A DNA stretch of 64,000 nucleotides, from NCBI GenBank assembly GCA_964562015.1, contig CAZLRH010000008.1:1-64000 (forward strand), given 5' to 3'. The notes below the pieces were generated by a model that saw only the letters and a list, made by a program, of their open reading frames with translations, was not told the origin of the DNA and made no database searches. Shown one piece after another: positions 50,439 to 58,229 of this stretch. Numbering within the stretch: the first letter of the stretch is position 1; each line of letters starts with the position of its first letter. Source of the stretch: CAZLRH01 sp964562015. GTDB taxonomy: Bacteria; Verrucomicrobiota; Verrucomicrobiia; Opitutales; JABDGR01. The translations under genes were made by a program, and so were the position numbers.

Positions 50439-52541
50439 TTAGGCCGCCGGGCCGGAAAGCGGCTGCGCTTCGCGGCGGGCCAGGACCAGGGAATAGAGGC
50501 TTTCCAAGGCTAGAATGGCTGCAACTGTAACCAACAGCCAGCGCCAAAGTTTCTGCCGGTTTTCGAGCGCGGGCGCGAGTTCATTTTGCGCCACGGCGGG
50601 GGCCGCCGACGCGGCGGGCGCGGCGCCGGTGGCGCCGGGATGCAGGGGCACGCCCATCTTTTCAAAACTGTCGAGGGAAATGAGGTTGATGCGGCTTTCC
50701 GCGGAGGGCACTTGCAGCGCGACTTCGCGGGTGCTGTCGCCTTCCTGAATTTGATAAAGACCGGGCTGCGTGGGCGGCTGGCCTTGCCAGGCGGCGCCGG
50801 CATCGAGCGCAGTCCGCCATTGGGCCCCGGCGCTGTCCACCAGATGCGCGGCCTCGCTCACTTCCGCGACGGTGGGCCGGGCCGCGCCGCCGACCGCGCG
50901 CTCGAAGAACGATTGCAGCCACGGCACAAACTTGGTGGACAAAACCCACTGGCCCGCGACGGGCGCCCAGTCGCCGCCCCACACCACTTCGCGTCCCTGG
51001 CCCACCGTGGCCTCGAGGATGGCGGGCGAGGCGTCGTCAAACCGCGCGACGACCGCGACCTTCGAGCCCGCGGGCAGGGAAACGGATTGCGGCTGCCAGA
51101 AACGGATATGAGAAAAATCGCTGTAGCGCGGATCCGCAAAAAGGGAAAACAGCGGGTGTTGAAAATCCACCTGGCCGATGAGGGCGTCGCTGCGCGCAGT
51201 GGAGAGCGATTTCCAACCGGTTTCCCCGGCCAGCGCCGCCGCCGTGTCCACCATCGCGGGCTCATTTAAGAGCACGATGGCGAAGGCCCCGGCCTCAAGG
51301 CGGGCGCGGACGGAAGCAGCCACCTCAGCCGACAGTGGCGCAGCGACGATGATGACCTCCTTGGGCGCGCCGGGCTGGGGCGGAGCCGCTGGCGCAGTGG
51401 GTTTGGTCATATCGCCCAAGGTCAGTTTGACGACTGGATCTTTCCAGCCGGCGGTGGCGCGTTCGAGGTAATAGCGCGCGTGCTTGAGGTCGTTCGCGTC
51501 GTGCGCGCCATAGTAAGTCAGGTTAACGTCGCGCGGGGGCATGCGCACGAGCCAGACCGTGTTGTCGTAGGGTTCGTTATCACCCTTTAATTCCAAACGC
51601 CATGGGCCGCTGGTGTTGGCCGGCACCGGGACGAGGGCGACTTCGGCGTCATCGGCCGGTACCTTGAGGTCTTCCGGGGCACCGAGGGCCCGATTCGTTT
51701 TCGCGTCGTAAAGCTGAAGCTGGAGCGACGACGACGCGTTGTCGTGGTTCTGGAAAACCCGCACGCGCACCGCCGGGCCGGAGCCGGTGTCGGCGGCCCA
51801 GCCGAGCCATTGCAGTCCGGCGTTGCCTTTTTGGTCGGGGTTGACCTGTTCCAAATCCACTTCCGCGCGCGGCGGCCAGGACAAGCCGGCGAGCCCCGCC
51901 ACATGCGAGCCTTCGGCAAAATCAGACACCACCACGAGTTTGCGCTGCGCGGAGGTGTCGGCGGCCTCGGTCATCTGCTCCCACTGATTGATGGCGTTTT
52001 CAAAGGCGGTATCGAGGCGGGTGACGCCCCACCCCGCGGTCAACGGCTGGAGGACGGCGCGGACCAACGCCGGGCGCTCGGCGGCGGCGGTCTTCTTCCA
52101 CTGCTCGCGGCTGATGAGTTCGGTCACGCTATCGCCGACGGACAAAAGGACGAACTGGTCCTGCACCTTGAGGCCGCCGGCGAGGTCGGAAATCTTTTTC
52201 TTCGCGGCGTCCCACAATCCGGCGCGCTGCATCGAGGCGCTGACATCCAGCACGGCGACGATGTTTTGCGGTGTGCCGGCATTCTCCAGCGTGGGCACGT
52301 GAAAGCGCAGGTAAGGCCGGGCAAACCCAGCCGCCAGCGCCGCGACGATCAGGCAGCGCAGCAAAAGCAGCCACGGATGCTGAATGCGGTTGCGGCGCGT
52401 GAGCACCGGCGGGGATTCCTCGAGAAACCGCAGGGTGCTGAACGGCACGCGCTGGCGCGTCGCCCGGCGGATCAGGTGGGCGATAATGGGGCCGGCCACC
52501 AGGGCGATGCCGGCCAGAAACCAGGGAGTGAGAAAACTCAT
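50439..52541 (-). CDS. BatA-like protein: membrane N-terminus plus VWA domain
   Basis: The protein begins with the BatA N-terminal motif MSFLTPWFLAGIALVAGPII with AHLIRRATRQRVPFSTLRFL (residues 1-90), then a second helix. The VWA domain has MIDAS DVSASM, then GWGVTRLDTAFENAI and LVVVSDFAEGSH. A long beta-rich region and a GATase-like part follow (EVIIVAAPLSAEVAASVRAR; VWGGDWAPVAGQWVLSTKFV), with a C-terminal helix (LWRWLLVTVAAILALESLYS). ATG 52541 overlaps the DUF58 stop by 4 bases. VWA proteins of this kind carry out MoxR-dependent assembly in the envelope. Confidence 0.9.
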   Translation of the reverse strand: MSFLTPWFLAGIALVAGPIIAHLIRRATRQRVPFSTLRFLEESPPVLTRRNRIQHPWLLLLRCLIVAALAAGFARPYLRFHVPTLENAGTPQNIVAVLDVSASMQRAGLWDAAKKKISDLAGGLKVQDQFVLLSVGDSVTELISREQWKKTAAAERPALVRAVLQPLTAGWGVTRLDTAFENAINQWEQMTEAADTSAQRKLVVVSDFAEGSHVAGLAGLSWPPRAEVDLEQVNPDQKGNAGLQWLGWAADTGSGPAVRVRVFQNHDNASSSLQLQLYDAKTNRALGAPEDLKVPADDAEVALVPVPANTSGPWRLELKGDNEPYDNTVWLVRMPPRDVNLTYYGAHDANDLKHARYYLERATAGWKDPVVKLTLGDMTKPTAPAAPPQPGAPKEVIIVAAPLSAEVAASVRARLEAGAFAIVLLNEPAMVDTAAALAGETGWKSLSTARSDALIGQVDFQHPLFSLFADPRYSDFSHIRFWQPQSVSLPAGSKVAVVARFDDASPAILEATVGQGREVVWGGDWAPVAGQWVLSTKFVPWLQSFFERAVGGAARPTVAEVSEAAHLVDSAGAQWRTALDAGAAWQGQPPTQPGLYQIQEGDSTREVALQVPSAESRINLISLDSFEKMGVPLHPGATGAAPAASAAPAVAQNELAPALENRQKLWRWLLVTVAAILALESLYSLVLARREAQPLSGPAA

Positions 52542-53482
52542 CGTTGGGTGCGACGGCGAATGACGCGGCGCGAGGCGTGCGGCTGGATGAGTTCGAGCAG
52601 CACGCGGTCGAGCGGACTGTCCGTGGACGCCTGCTGGTAAGTGACGCCGCGGCGCTCGAGGGCGGCGCGGACTTCGGTGTTGTGGGCGTCGAGCCGGGCG
52701 CGGTAGGCGGTGCGGGCGCGCACGGGATCCACATACAAACTGCGGCCGGATTCCATGTCCTCCCACAACGCGGCGGAGCCGAAATCCAGGGTCAGCTCGG
52801 CGGGGTCGAGCACTTGCAGGGCGCGCACATCGTGACCGGCGGCGGCCAGGTGGCCGAGCTGGTCGCTCCACTCCGCGACAGGCGAGAGAAAATCGGACAG
52901 CAGAAAAACCAGGCTGCGCCGGCGGCACAACATGGCCGCCTGCTCGAGGGCGTGGCCCAGCTTGGTGTCATTGCCGGCCGGTTCGCGCTCGAGCATCGCC
53001 AGAATGCGGCGGAAATGGCCGGGCCGCCAGCGCGGCGGCAGGTATTCGCGCATTTCGCCGTCGAAAAGCCCGAGCCCCACGATATCCCGCTGCTGGTTGA
53101 GGAAAAACGCGAACGTGGCGGCGAGCGTGCGGGCGTAATCGGCCTTCGTCCAGCCCAGCGAACCGAAGAGCATCGAGCGGCTCACGTCCACCAGAAACAG
53201 ACAGCAAAGATTGGTCTCCTCCTCGAATTTTTTCACGAACACGCGGTCCGTGCGGGCCAGCACGCGCCAGTCGAGATACCGCAAATCATCGCCGGGGCTG
53301 TACTGGCGGTACTCGGTGAATTCGACAGAGAAACCGGAATATGGGCTGCGGTGCAGGCCCGACCACATGCCCTCGACCAGCACGCGTGCGCGCAATTCGA
53401 GATCCCGAATCGCAAAGAGCGCCTTCGGGTCCACGCCCTTGGCAAGCGGGGCGGGTGCGGGGATGGGCTCTATAGATGTCAT
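52538..53482 (-). CDS. DUF58 domain protein
   Basis: The 314-residue protein carries the DUF58 core: SGFSVEFTEYRQYSPGDDLR followed by YLDWRVLARTDRVFVKKFEE, then a VWA-like LFLVDVSRSMLFGS. DUF58 proteins are partners of MoxR ATPases; the RxYxPGD...DW pattern is the family signature and is intact. It overlaps the BatA-like gene. A 158-residue gene separates it from moxR, an insertion relative to the usual order. Confidence 0.95.
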   Translation of the reverse strand: MTSIEPIPAPAPLAKGVDPKALFAIRDLELRARVLVEGMWSGLHRSPYSGFSVEFTEYRQYSPGDDLRYLDWRVLARTDRVFVKKFEEETNLCCLFLVDVSRSMLFGSLGWTKADYARTLAATFAFFLNQQRDIVGLGLFDGEMREYLPPRWRPGHFRRILAMLEREPAGNDTKLGHALEQAAMLCRRRSLVFLLSDFLSPVAEWSDQLGHLAAAGHDVRALQVLDPAELTLDFGSAALWEDMESGRSLYVDPVRARTAYRARLDAHNTEVRAALERRGVTYQQASTDSPLDRVLLELIQPHASRRVIRRRTQR

Positions 53483-53512
53483 GGAAAAATTAAATAATTC
53501 ATTGGTCGATAC

Positions 53513-53989
53513 TTACAGTTCACTGTCAGGCGTCTCGGTGACAGGAATTTGCGCTGTAGCCAGGGTGTTGTCTTCGTGGAGAAATCTCTCAAGAAGAGAG
53601 ATCAGAGTTTCCAAACCCAACCAGTGTACCGGCGCGCCCAACCACCAAGAAACCTTCAAATCAAGCCCGCCACTGGAAATTTCCACTTTGGTTGAATGTC
53701 CATCACAGCCAAACGTTTGGTTGGCCCAAATGCCTATTGTCAATACGTCCATCAAACACCGGACTGCTTTTGCCTCCTCGCGGGAGAGCTCTTTCTGACG
53801 CCAGGGACGGTGCCATGCCGACTTATATCCCTCGAATTTTCTGAAATCCTCCGCAATATAGTACGCTTCATCACCGTTCACATATCGTGAAGCCAGCACT
53901 AAAACAGTCTCGCCCTGAAAACTCTCAGACTTTGTCACCTTGATGAGAGGATGTTCCAGTAAAGATTCGTCAATGGCCTCGGTGATCAT
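53513..53989 (-). CDS. Hypothetical protein inserted between moxR and the DUF58 gene
   Basis: 158 residues, no signal peptide, no recognised domain. It has a hydrophilic start (MITEAIDESLLEHPLIKVTK) and aromatic-rich centre (EAYYIAEDFRKFEGYKSAWH; SWWLGAPVHWLGLETLISLL). Its codons are visibly AT-richer than those of all neighbours. It is on the operon strand, with gaps of 39 bases to moxR and 30 to the DUF58 gene, and no repeats flank it. It may be a late insertion or a cargo gene, and need not belong to the MoxR function. Confidence 0.65.
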   Translation of the reverse strand: MITEAIDESLLEHPLIKVTKSESFQGETVLVLASRYVNGDEAYYIAEDFRKFEGYKSAWHRPWRQKELSREEAKAVRCLMDVLTIGIWANQTFGCDGHSTKVEISSGGLDLKVSWWLGAPVHWLGLETLISLLERFLHEDNTLATAQIPVTETPDSEL

Positions 53990-54028
53990 TGGAGTAAGGA
54001 AACTGAGGGAGTAGATCCGTCTTTGCCT

Positions 54029-55036
54029 TCACACATCCTTCGGAATCGCATCGACGAGCTTTTGGATGATTTGCTCGACGGAAACCCCGTCGGCCTCGGC
54101 GCGGTAATTGAGGAGGATGCGGTGACGGAAGACGGGGGCGGCCAGGGCGCGCACGTCGTCGCCGTTGGCGTGGGAGCGGCCCTGCCAGAGTGCGCGGGCC
54201 TTGGCGCCAATGACGAGCGCCTGCGCGGCGCGGGTGCCCGCACCCCAGTTGACCCAGTTGTTGATGAATTCCGGGGCGTGCGGCCGGCGCGGGCGCGTGG
54301 CCACGGCCAGGCGCACGGCGTAACGCACCACGGCTTCGGCCACCGGCACGCGGCGCACGAGTTCGTGAAATTGCACGACATCCTCCGCGGAGAAAACCCC
54401 GTTGATAGGTTCGGGCTGGCGCGAGGTCGTCTGCGTGACGACGGCAATTTCGTCGGCCTCGGGGAGATAATCGATGAGGACGTTGAAAAGAAAACGGTCG
54501 AGCTGGGCTTCGGGCAGCGGATACGTGCCCTCCATTTCGACGGGGTTCTGCGTGGCGAGGACGAAGAACGGCTCGGCCAAAACGTGGCGCACCCCGGCGG
54601 CGGTGACCTGGTGCTCCTGCATCGCTTCGAGCAGCGCGGCCTGCGTCTTCGGCGGCGTGCGGTTGATTTCGTCGGCCAGGATGATGTTGGCGAAAATGGG
54701 CCCGCGCACGAAGGTCAGGTGGCGGCCCTTCTCCGTTTCGGTGAGAATCTCGGTGCCAGTGATGTCCGCGGGCATCAAGTCCGGCGTGAACTGAATGCGC
54801 TGGAACTGGAGCTGGAAAACCCGGGCGACGGATTTGACCAGGAGGGTCTTGGCCAGACCCGGCGCACCGGTGACAAGGCAGTGGCCGCCAGCGAGCAGGG
54901 CGAGCATCAGTTGCTCGACCACGTCACGCTGGCCCACGATGACCTTGCCCAGTTCGGTTTCAATTTTTTCGCGGCCGGCCTGCAGGCGCTCGAACGCGGC
55001 TTGTTCGGGGGAGTTTGGGAGGGTTTCGACGGGCAT
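54029..55036 (-). CDS. MoxR-family AAA+ ATPase
   Basis: Walker A GAPGLAKT, Walker B NIILADEINRTPPKTQAALL, sensor 1 in LATQNPVEMEGTYPLPEAQL and the arginine-finger region DRFLFNVLIDY are all present. MoxR proteins act with VWA-domain partners as chaperone-like maturation or conformation machines. ATG 55036 gives 335 residues, the normal length; the GTG at 55057 is an alternative. It is flanked by DUF4159 and DUF58 genes with gaps of 24 and 546 bases respectively, the latter filled by the cargo gene. Confidence 0.95.
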   Translation of the reverse strand: MPVETLPNSPEQAAFERLQAGREKIETELGKVIVGQRDVVEQLMLALLAGGHCLVTGAPGLAKTLLVKSVARVFQLQFQRIQFTPDLMPADITGTEILTETEKGRHLTFVRGPIFANIILADEINRTPPKTQAALLEAMQEHQVTAAGVRHVLAEPFFVLATQNPVEMEGTYPLPEAQLDRFLFNVLIDYLPEADEIAVVTQTTSRQPEPINGVFSAEDVVQFHELVRRVPVAEAVVRYAVRLAVATRPRRPHAPEFINNWVNWGAGTRAAQALVIGAKARALWQGRSHANGDDVRALAAPVFRHRILLNYRAEADGVSVEQIIQKLVDAIPKDV

Positions 55037-55060
55037 AAAATTTGAGATGAAGGTCACCGC

Positions 55061-56293
55061 TCAGTGCGTCATGGCATAGAACAGGATGTTGATGAAAACG
55101 GGATAGGCAAACGGCTCGGAGAAAGTCTTGAAATAACTGAGATCGGCGCCCTCGCGTTCCCAGCCGTCGCCGAAATCATTGTTATGGCTGATAAACACCA
55201 TAACCCGTCCCTTGTCGTCACTAATCGTAAAGAAATGCGAGTCGTGGGTCTCTTGCTCATAGGGCTTGTTGTCCTCATAGTACATGCCCCGGCGCGTGAA
55301 AAAGCCGATGGAGGGCATCTGCGGCTTTTGCTTGAGGTCGAAAATGTTGTGGAAAATCGGGTGCTCGAGGCCGATTTCCACGGGGCGCCGGTCGGGAAAG
55401 ATGCGCCCGAGTTGCTCGAAGATGTTGTTGCGCTCGTTGTCACCCCAGTTGTCGTCCATCATCAAAAATCCGCCGTTGAGCAGGTAGCGGCGCAGGTAGG
55501 TTACTTCCTCGTCCCGGAACACCAGCCGGCCGGGCTCGACGATATAAACAAAGGGATAGTTCGCGAGATTCTGCGGGGTGATGTGGAAGGTGTTGATGCC
55601 CGGCGTGACGCGCAGGCTCGTGATTTGGTGCAAGCGGAACGACAAATCGAAATCCGCGTCCGGGGTGTCGGTGGTCCAACGGCCACCGGTGCGGTAATTG
55701 CCATTGGCCATGGGGCCGCCAAAAGAATCGTATTCGAGGCGGGCAAACGTGAAAGCGTCCTGCGCGAATTCCGGCTCGAGGGTCCAGGCGAGGTCGGCCG
55801 GTTCTTCACCGTGATGTCCGTTCTCGGTGACGAAGCCCGGATTGTCAGCGCCAAAACCACCGCCACCGCGCCGCCCTCCGCCACCACCGCCAAAGCCTCC
55901 ACCACCGCCACCTCGACGCCCGCCACCGCCACCGGGGCCGCCGAAGCCACCGCCCGGGCCGCCACCGCCACCGCCGCGCCGCCCGCCGCCGCCGGGTCCG
56001 CCGCTGAAACCGCCACCATTCGGCGGACCATTCGCGCCAGGAGGCGGATTATTCAAATCTTCGGTTGCGCCCGAGTAAGCGCCGCCATTGGGGCCACCCG
56101 CATTCGGGCCGCCGCGACCGCCAGCACCGGGACCGCCGCGACCCGCGCGACCGCCGGGCGGGCCGAGGCCGGGAGCCGTGCCCGGATCACTGAGGGGGCT
56201 ATTCTGCCCCATGACCCATGGACCAAGCAAAACTCCGCCCAAGGCCGCCCAAGCGAGGGCCAATAACATGCGGGGTAATTTGCGGGGGCTCAT
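55061..56293 (-). CDS. DUF4159 protein 1, with Gly/Arg-rich (RGG-like) insert
   Basis: A signal peptide (LLALAWAALGGVLLGPWVMG) is followed by a very Gly/Pro/Arg-rich segment of about 120 residues, including GGRRGGGGGG repeated, resembling RGG boxes. The conserved DUF4159 domain follows: FTFARLEYDSFGG; TPDADFDLSFRLHQITSL; FVYIVEPGRLVFRDEEV; FLMMDDNWGDNERNNIFEQL; FIFINILFYAMTH-like end (FINILFYAMTH). DUF4159 domains have a GATase-like fold. First paralogue by coordinate, 4 bases beyond the GTG alternative start of moxR on its other side. Confidence 0.88.
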   Translation of the reverse strand: MSPRKLPRMLLALAWAALGGVLLGPWVMGQNSPLSDPGTAPGLGPPGGRAGRGGPGAGGRGGPNAGGPNGGAYSGATEDLNNPPPGANGPPNGGGFSGGPGGGGRRGGGGGGPGGGFGGPGGGGGRRGGGGGGFGGGGGGRRGGGGFGADNPGFVTENGHHGEEPADLAWTLEPEFAQDAFTFARLEYDSFGGPMANGNYRTGGRWTTDTPDADFDLSFRLHQITSLRVTPGINTFHITPQNLANYPFVYIVEPGRLVFRDEEVTYLRRYLLNGGFLMMDDNWGDNERNNIFEQLGRIFPDRRPVEIGLEHPIFHNIFDLKQKPQMPSIGFFTRRGMYYEDNKPYEQETHDSHFFTISDDKGRVMVFISHNNDFGDGWEREGADLSYFKTFSEPFAYPVFINILFYAMTH

Positions 56294-56362
56294 GGGGTAA
56301 GCGGCTCGTCTCGCCGTCCACGCGAATAAACCAGAAGGCGCGGACGAAGACGATGGGTAAAC

Positions 56363-57295
56363 TTAATGCGTCATCGTGTAAAAGAGAATGTTGATCATCA
56401 TCGGGTAAGCTTGGGGTTCGGAAAAAAGGTCGAAGTAACGGTGGTCATCGCCCTCGTGCTCCCAGCCGTCGCCGTAGTGGTTGTTGCGGCAAATGAGCAT
56501 CATCATGCGGCCCTTATCGTCGCTGACCGCGTAATAATGCGGGTCGTGGTCGGTGGTGTAATCCGCCGGATCGTAGGCCTGGCCGGTGCGCAGGAAAATG
56601 CCCACGCTGGGCATCTGCGGGCGATACCGGAATTCGAACACCTGGTGAAAAATCGGGTGGCTCAGCGGCAGCTCGACTATTTCGCGGTCGGGAAAGATGC
56701 GTTTGACCTCCGCAAAAACGTGCGCCCACTGGCTGTCGCCCCAAAAATCCTCCGCCATGACAAAGCCGCCATTGGTCATGTACGTGTGTAAGTACCGGAC
56801 CTCCTCGTTGGTCAAATTCATCCCCGCCGTGGCGGCCAGGTACACGAAAGGATGCGCGGCCAGATTCTCCGGCGTGATGGTGATGTATTTGAAACCGGGA
56901 TGCACTTTCAGGCTTGTCACCTGATATAGCCGGAAGCCGAGATTGAGGTCGGCATCGGGGGTGTCATCGTCCCAAAAGCGCCTCCCGAAACCGCCGCCGC
57001 TGGAGCTGTAGATGAGCCGGGCAAAAGTGAAAACGTCCTCCTTGAAATCCGGATGAATGGCCTTGGTCATGAGTTCGATCAAGTCGTCCTCGTCGGCCGT
57101 CGTGCGGGTGGCGCGGGAAAGCGGGTCGCGCCCGCCCGGGCCGCCCCGGCCGAGCTGGCCCATTCCGGGCGGAGTCACCGGCGTCATTGTCCGCGCACTT
57201 CCGGCCTGCACGACCGGAGCAGATAAACCCAGCAGCCCCGCCGACAGCAGCGCGGCGAGCCAGGCCCGGCGGCGGAAAGAGTTGGAGGTGTGCAT
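56363..57295 (-). CDS. DUF4159 protein 2
   Basis: 310 residues with a signal peptide (LAALLSAGLLGLSAPVVQAG). The DUF4159 pieces are FTFARLIYSSSGGGF, TPDADLNLGFRLYQVTSLKV, PFVYLAATAGMNLTNEEVRY, FVMAEDFWGDSQWAHVFAEV, PLSHPIFHQVFEFRYRPQMP and the end MINILFYTMTH. It lacks the long Gly-rich insert of its neighbour. Spacing to the next genes is 69 and 39 bases. It and the flanking paralogues arose by duplication, long enough ago to have diverged widely. Confidence 0.9.
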   Translation of the reverse strand: MHTSNSFRRRAWLAALLSAGLLGLSAPVVQAGSARTMTPVTPPGMGQLGRGGPGGRDPLSRATRTTADEDDLIELMTKAIHPDFKEDVFTFARLIYSSSGGGFGRRFWDDDTPDADLNLGFRLYQVTSLKVHPGFKYITITPENLAAHPFVYLAATAGMNLTNEEVRYLHTYMTNGGFVMAEDFWGDSQWAHVFAEVKRIFPDREIVELPLSHPIFHQVFEFRYRPQMPSVGIFLRTGQAYDPADYTTDHDPHYYAVSDDKGRMMMLICRNNHYGDGWEHEGDDHRYFDLFSEPQAYPMMINILFYTMTH

Positions 57296-57334
57296 GGGGC
57301 GGGGAAACGGGGGGGCGAAATTCTCCAGGACGGT

Positions 57335-58222
57335 TCAGTGCGTCATGGTGTAGAAAATGATATTAATCATCATGGGGTAGGCCTGCGGCTCGGAAAAGGC
57401 GGTGAAGTAGCGCGGGTCGTCGCCCTCGCGCTCCCAGCCGTCGCCAAAATCATTGTTGAAGCTGATGAAGACCATCATGCGGCCCTTGTCGTCGAAGATG
57501 CCGTAGAAATGGGAATCGTGCGTCTGTTTGTTGTAATCGCCCCAATGGCGCTCCCAGGTGATGCCCTCGTTGAGATAAATCTCGATGGCCGGCATTTGCG
57601 GCTTTTGCTTGAGGTCGAAGACGGTGTGAAAAATCGGGTGGCTGAGGTCCAACTCCACGAACTTGCGGCCCGGAAATACCCGGTGCAACTGCTCTTCGAG
57701 GTTGTCCCACTGGTTGTCGCCCCAAAAATCATCCACCATGAGAAACCCGCCGTTCAACAAATAGTCGCGTAGCGCGGTGACTTCGGACTGCCGGAAGACG
57801 AGGCTGCCGGGTTCGACGATGTAAACGAAGGGGAAATTCGCGAGGTGCGCGGGATCGATGGGGATGTCGGTTTCCTTGGGGCGTACGCGCAGGCTCGTCA
57901 TCTGGTGGAGCCGGAAAGCGAGGTTGAAGTCGGCATCGGGCGTGTCCACCGTCCAACTGTTGCCTCCCCCGCGATAGTAGCCGTTGGACGTGCGGCCGCC
58001 GGGGTCCGAGGCATACATCAGCCGCGCGAAGGTGAAGAGGTCGTCCTTGAACGCGGGTTCAACGGGCCAATCCAGCCGGGGGTCGTCGAGCGACGGATCA
58101 AACCGCCGGCCATAACCGCCACCGCCGCGGCCGCCAAATTGCGCCCACAGCGCAGCGGACACCAGCACCCCGGCCAGCATAAAGCCGGCCCGGCGAAAAT
58201 GGACTGCGTTTAAAAAGCGCAC
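57335..58222 (-). CDS. DUF4159 protein 3
   Basis: 295 residues from a GTG at 58222, with a signal/anchor (AGFMLAGVLVSAALWAQF) and a short Gly-rich patch (GGRGGGGYGRRF). The DUF4159 core: FTFARLMYASDPGG; TPDADFNLAFRLHQMTSLRV; FPFVYIVEPGSLVFRQSEVT; FLMVDDFWGDNQWDNLEEQL; DLSHPIFHTVFDLKQKPQMP; end MINIIFYTMTH. It is closest in motif detail to protein 1 (PFVYIVEPG-LVFR). The gene begins only 7 bases after the peptidase gene stop. Confidence 0.9.
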   Translation of the reverse strand: MRFLNAVHFRRAGFMLAGVLVSAALWAQFGGRGGGGYGRRFDPSLDDPRLDWPVEPAFKDDLFTFARLMYASDPGGRTSNGYYRGGGNSWTVDTPDADFNLAFRLHQMTSLRVRPKETDIPIDPAHLANFPFVYIVEPGSLVFRQSEVTALRDYLLNGGFLMVDDFWGDNQWDNLEEQLHRVFPGRKFVELDLSHPIFHTVFDLKQKPQMPAIEIYLNEGITWERHWGDYNKQTHDSHFYGIFDDKGRMMVFISFNNDFGDGWEREGDDPRYFTAFSEPQAYPMMINIIFYTMTH

Positions 58223-58229
58223 AAAAATT

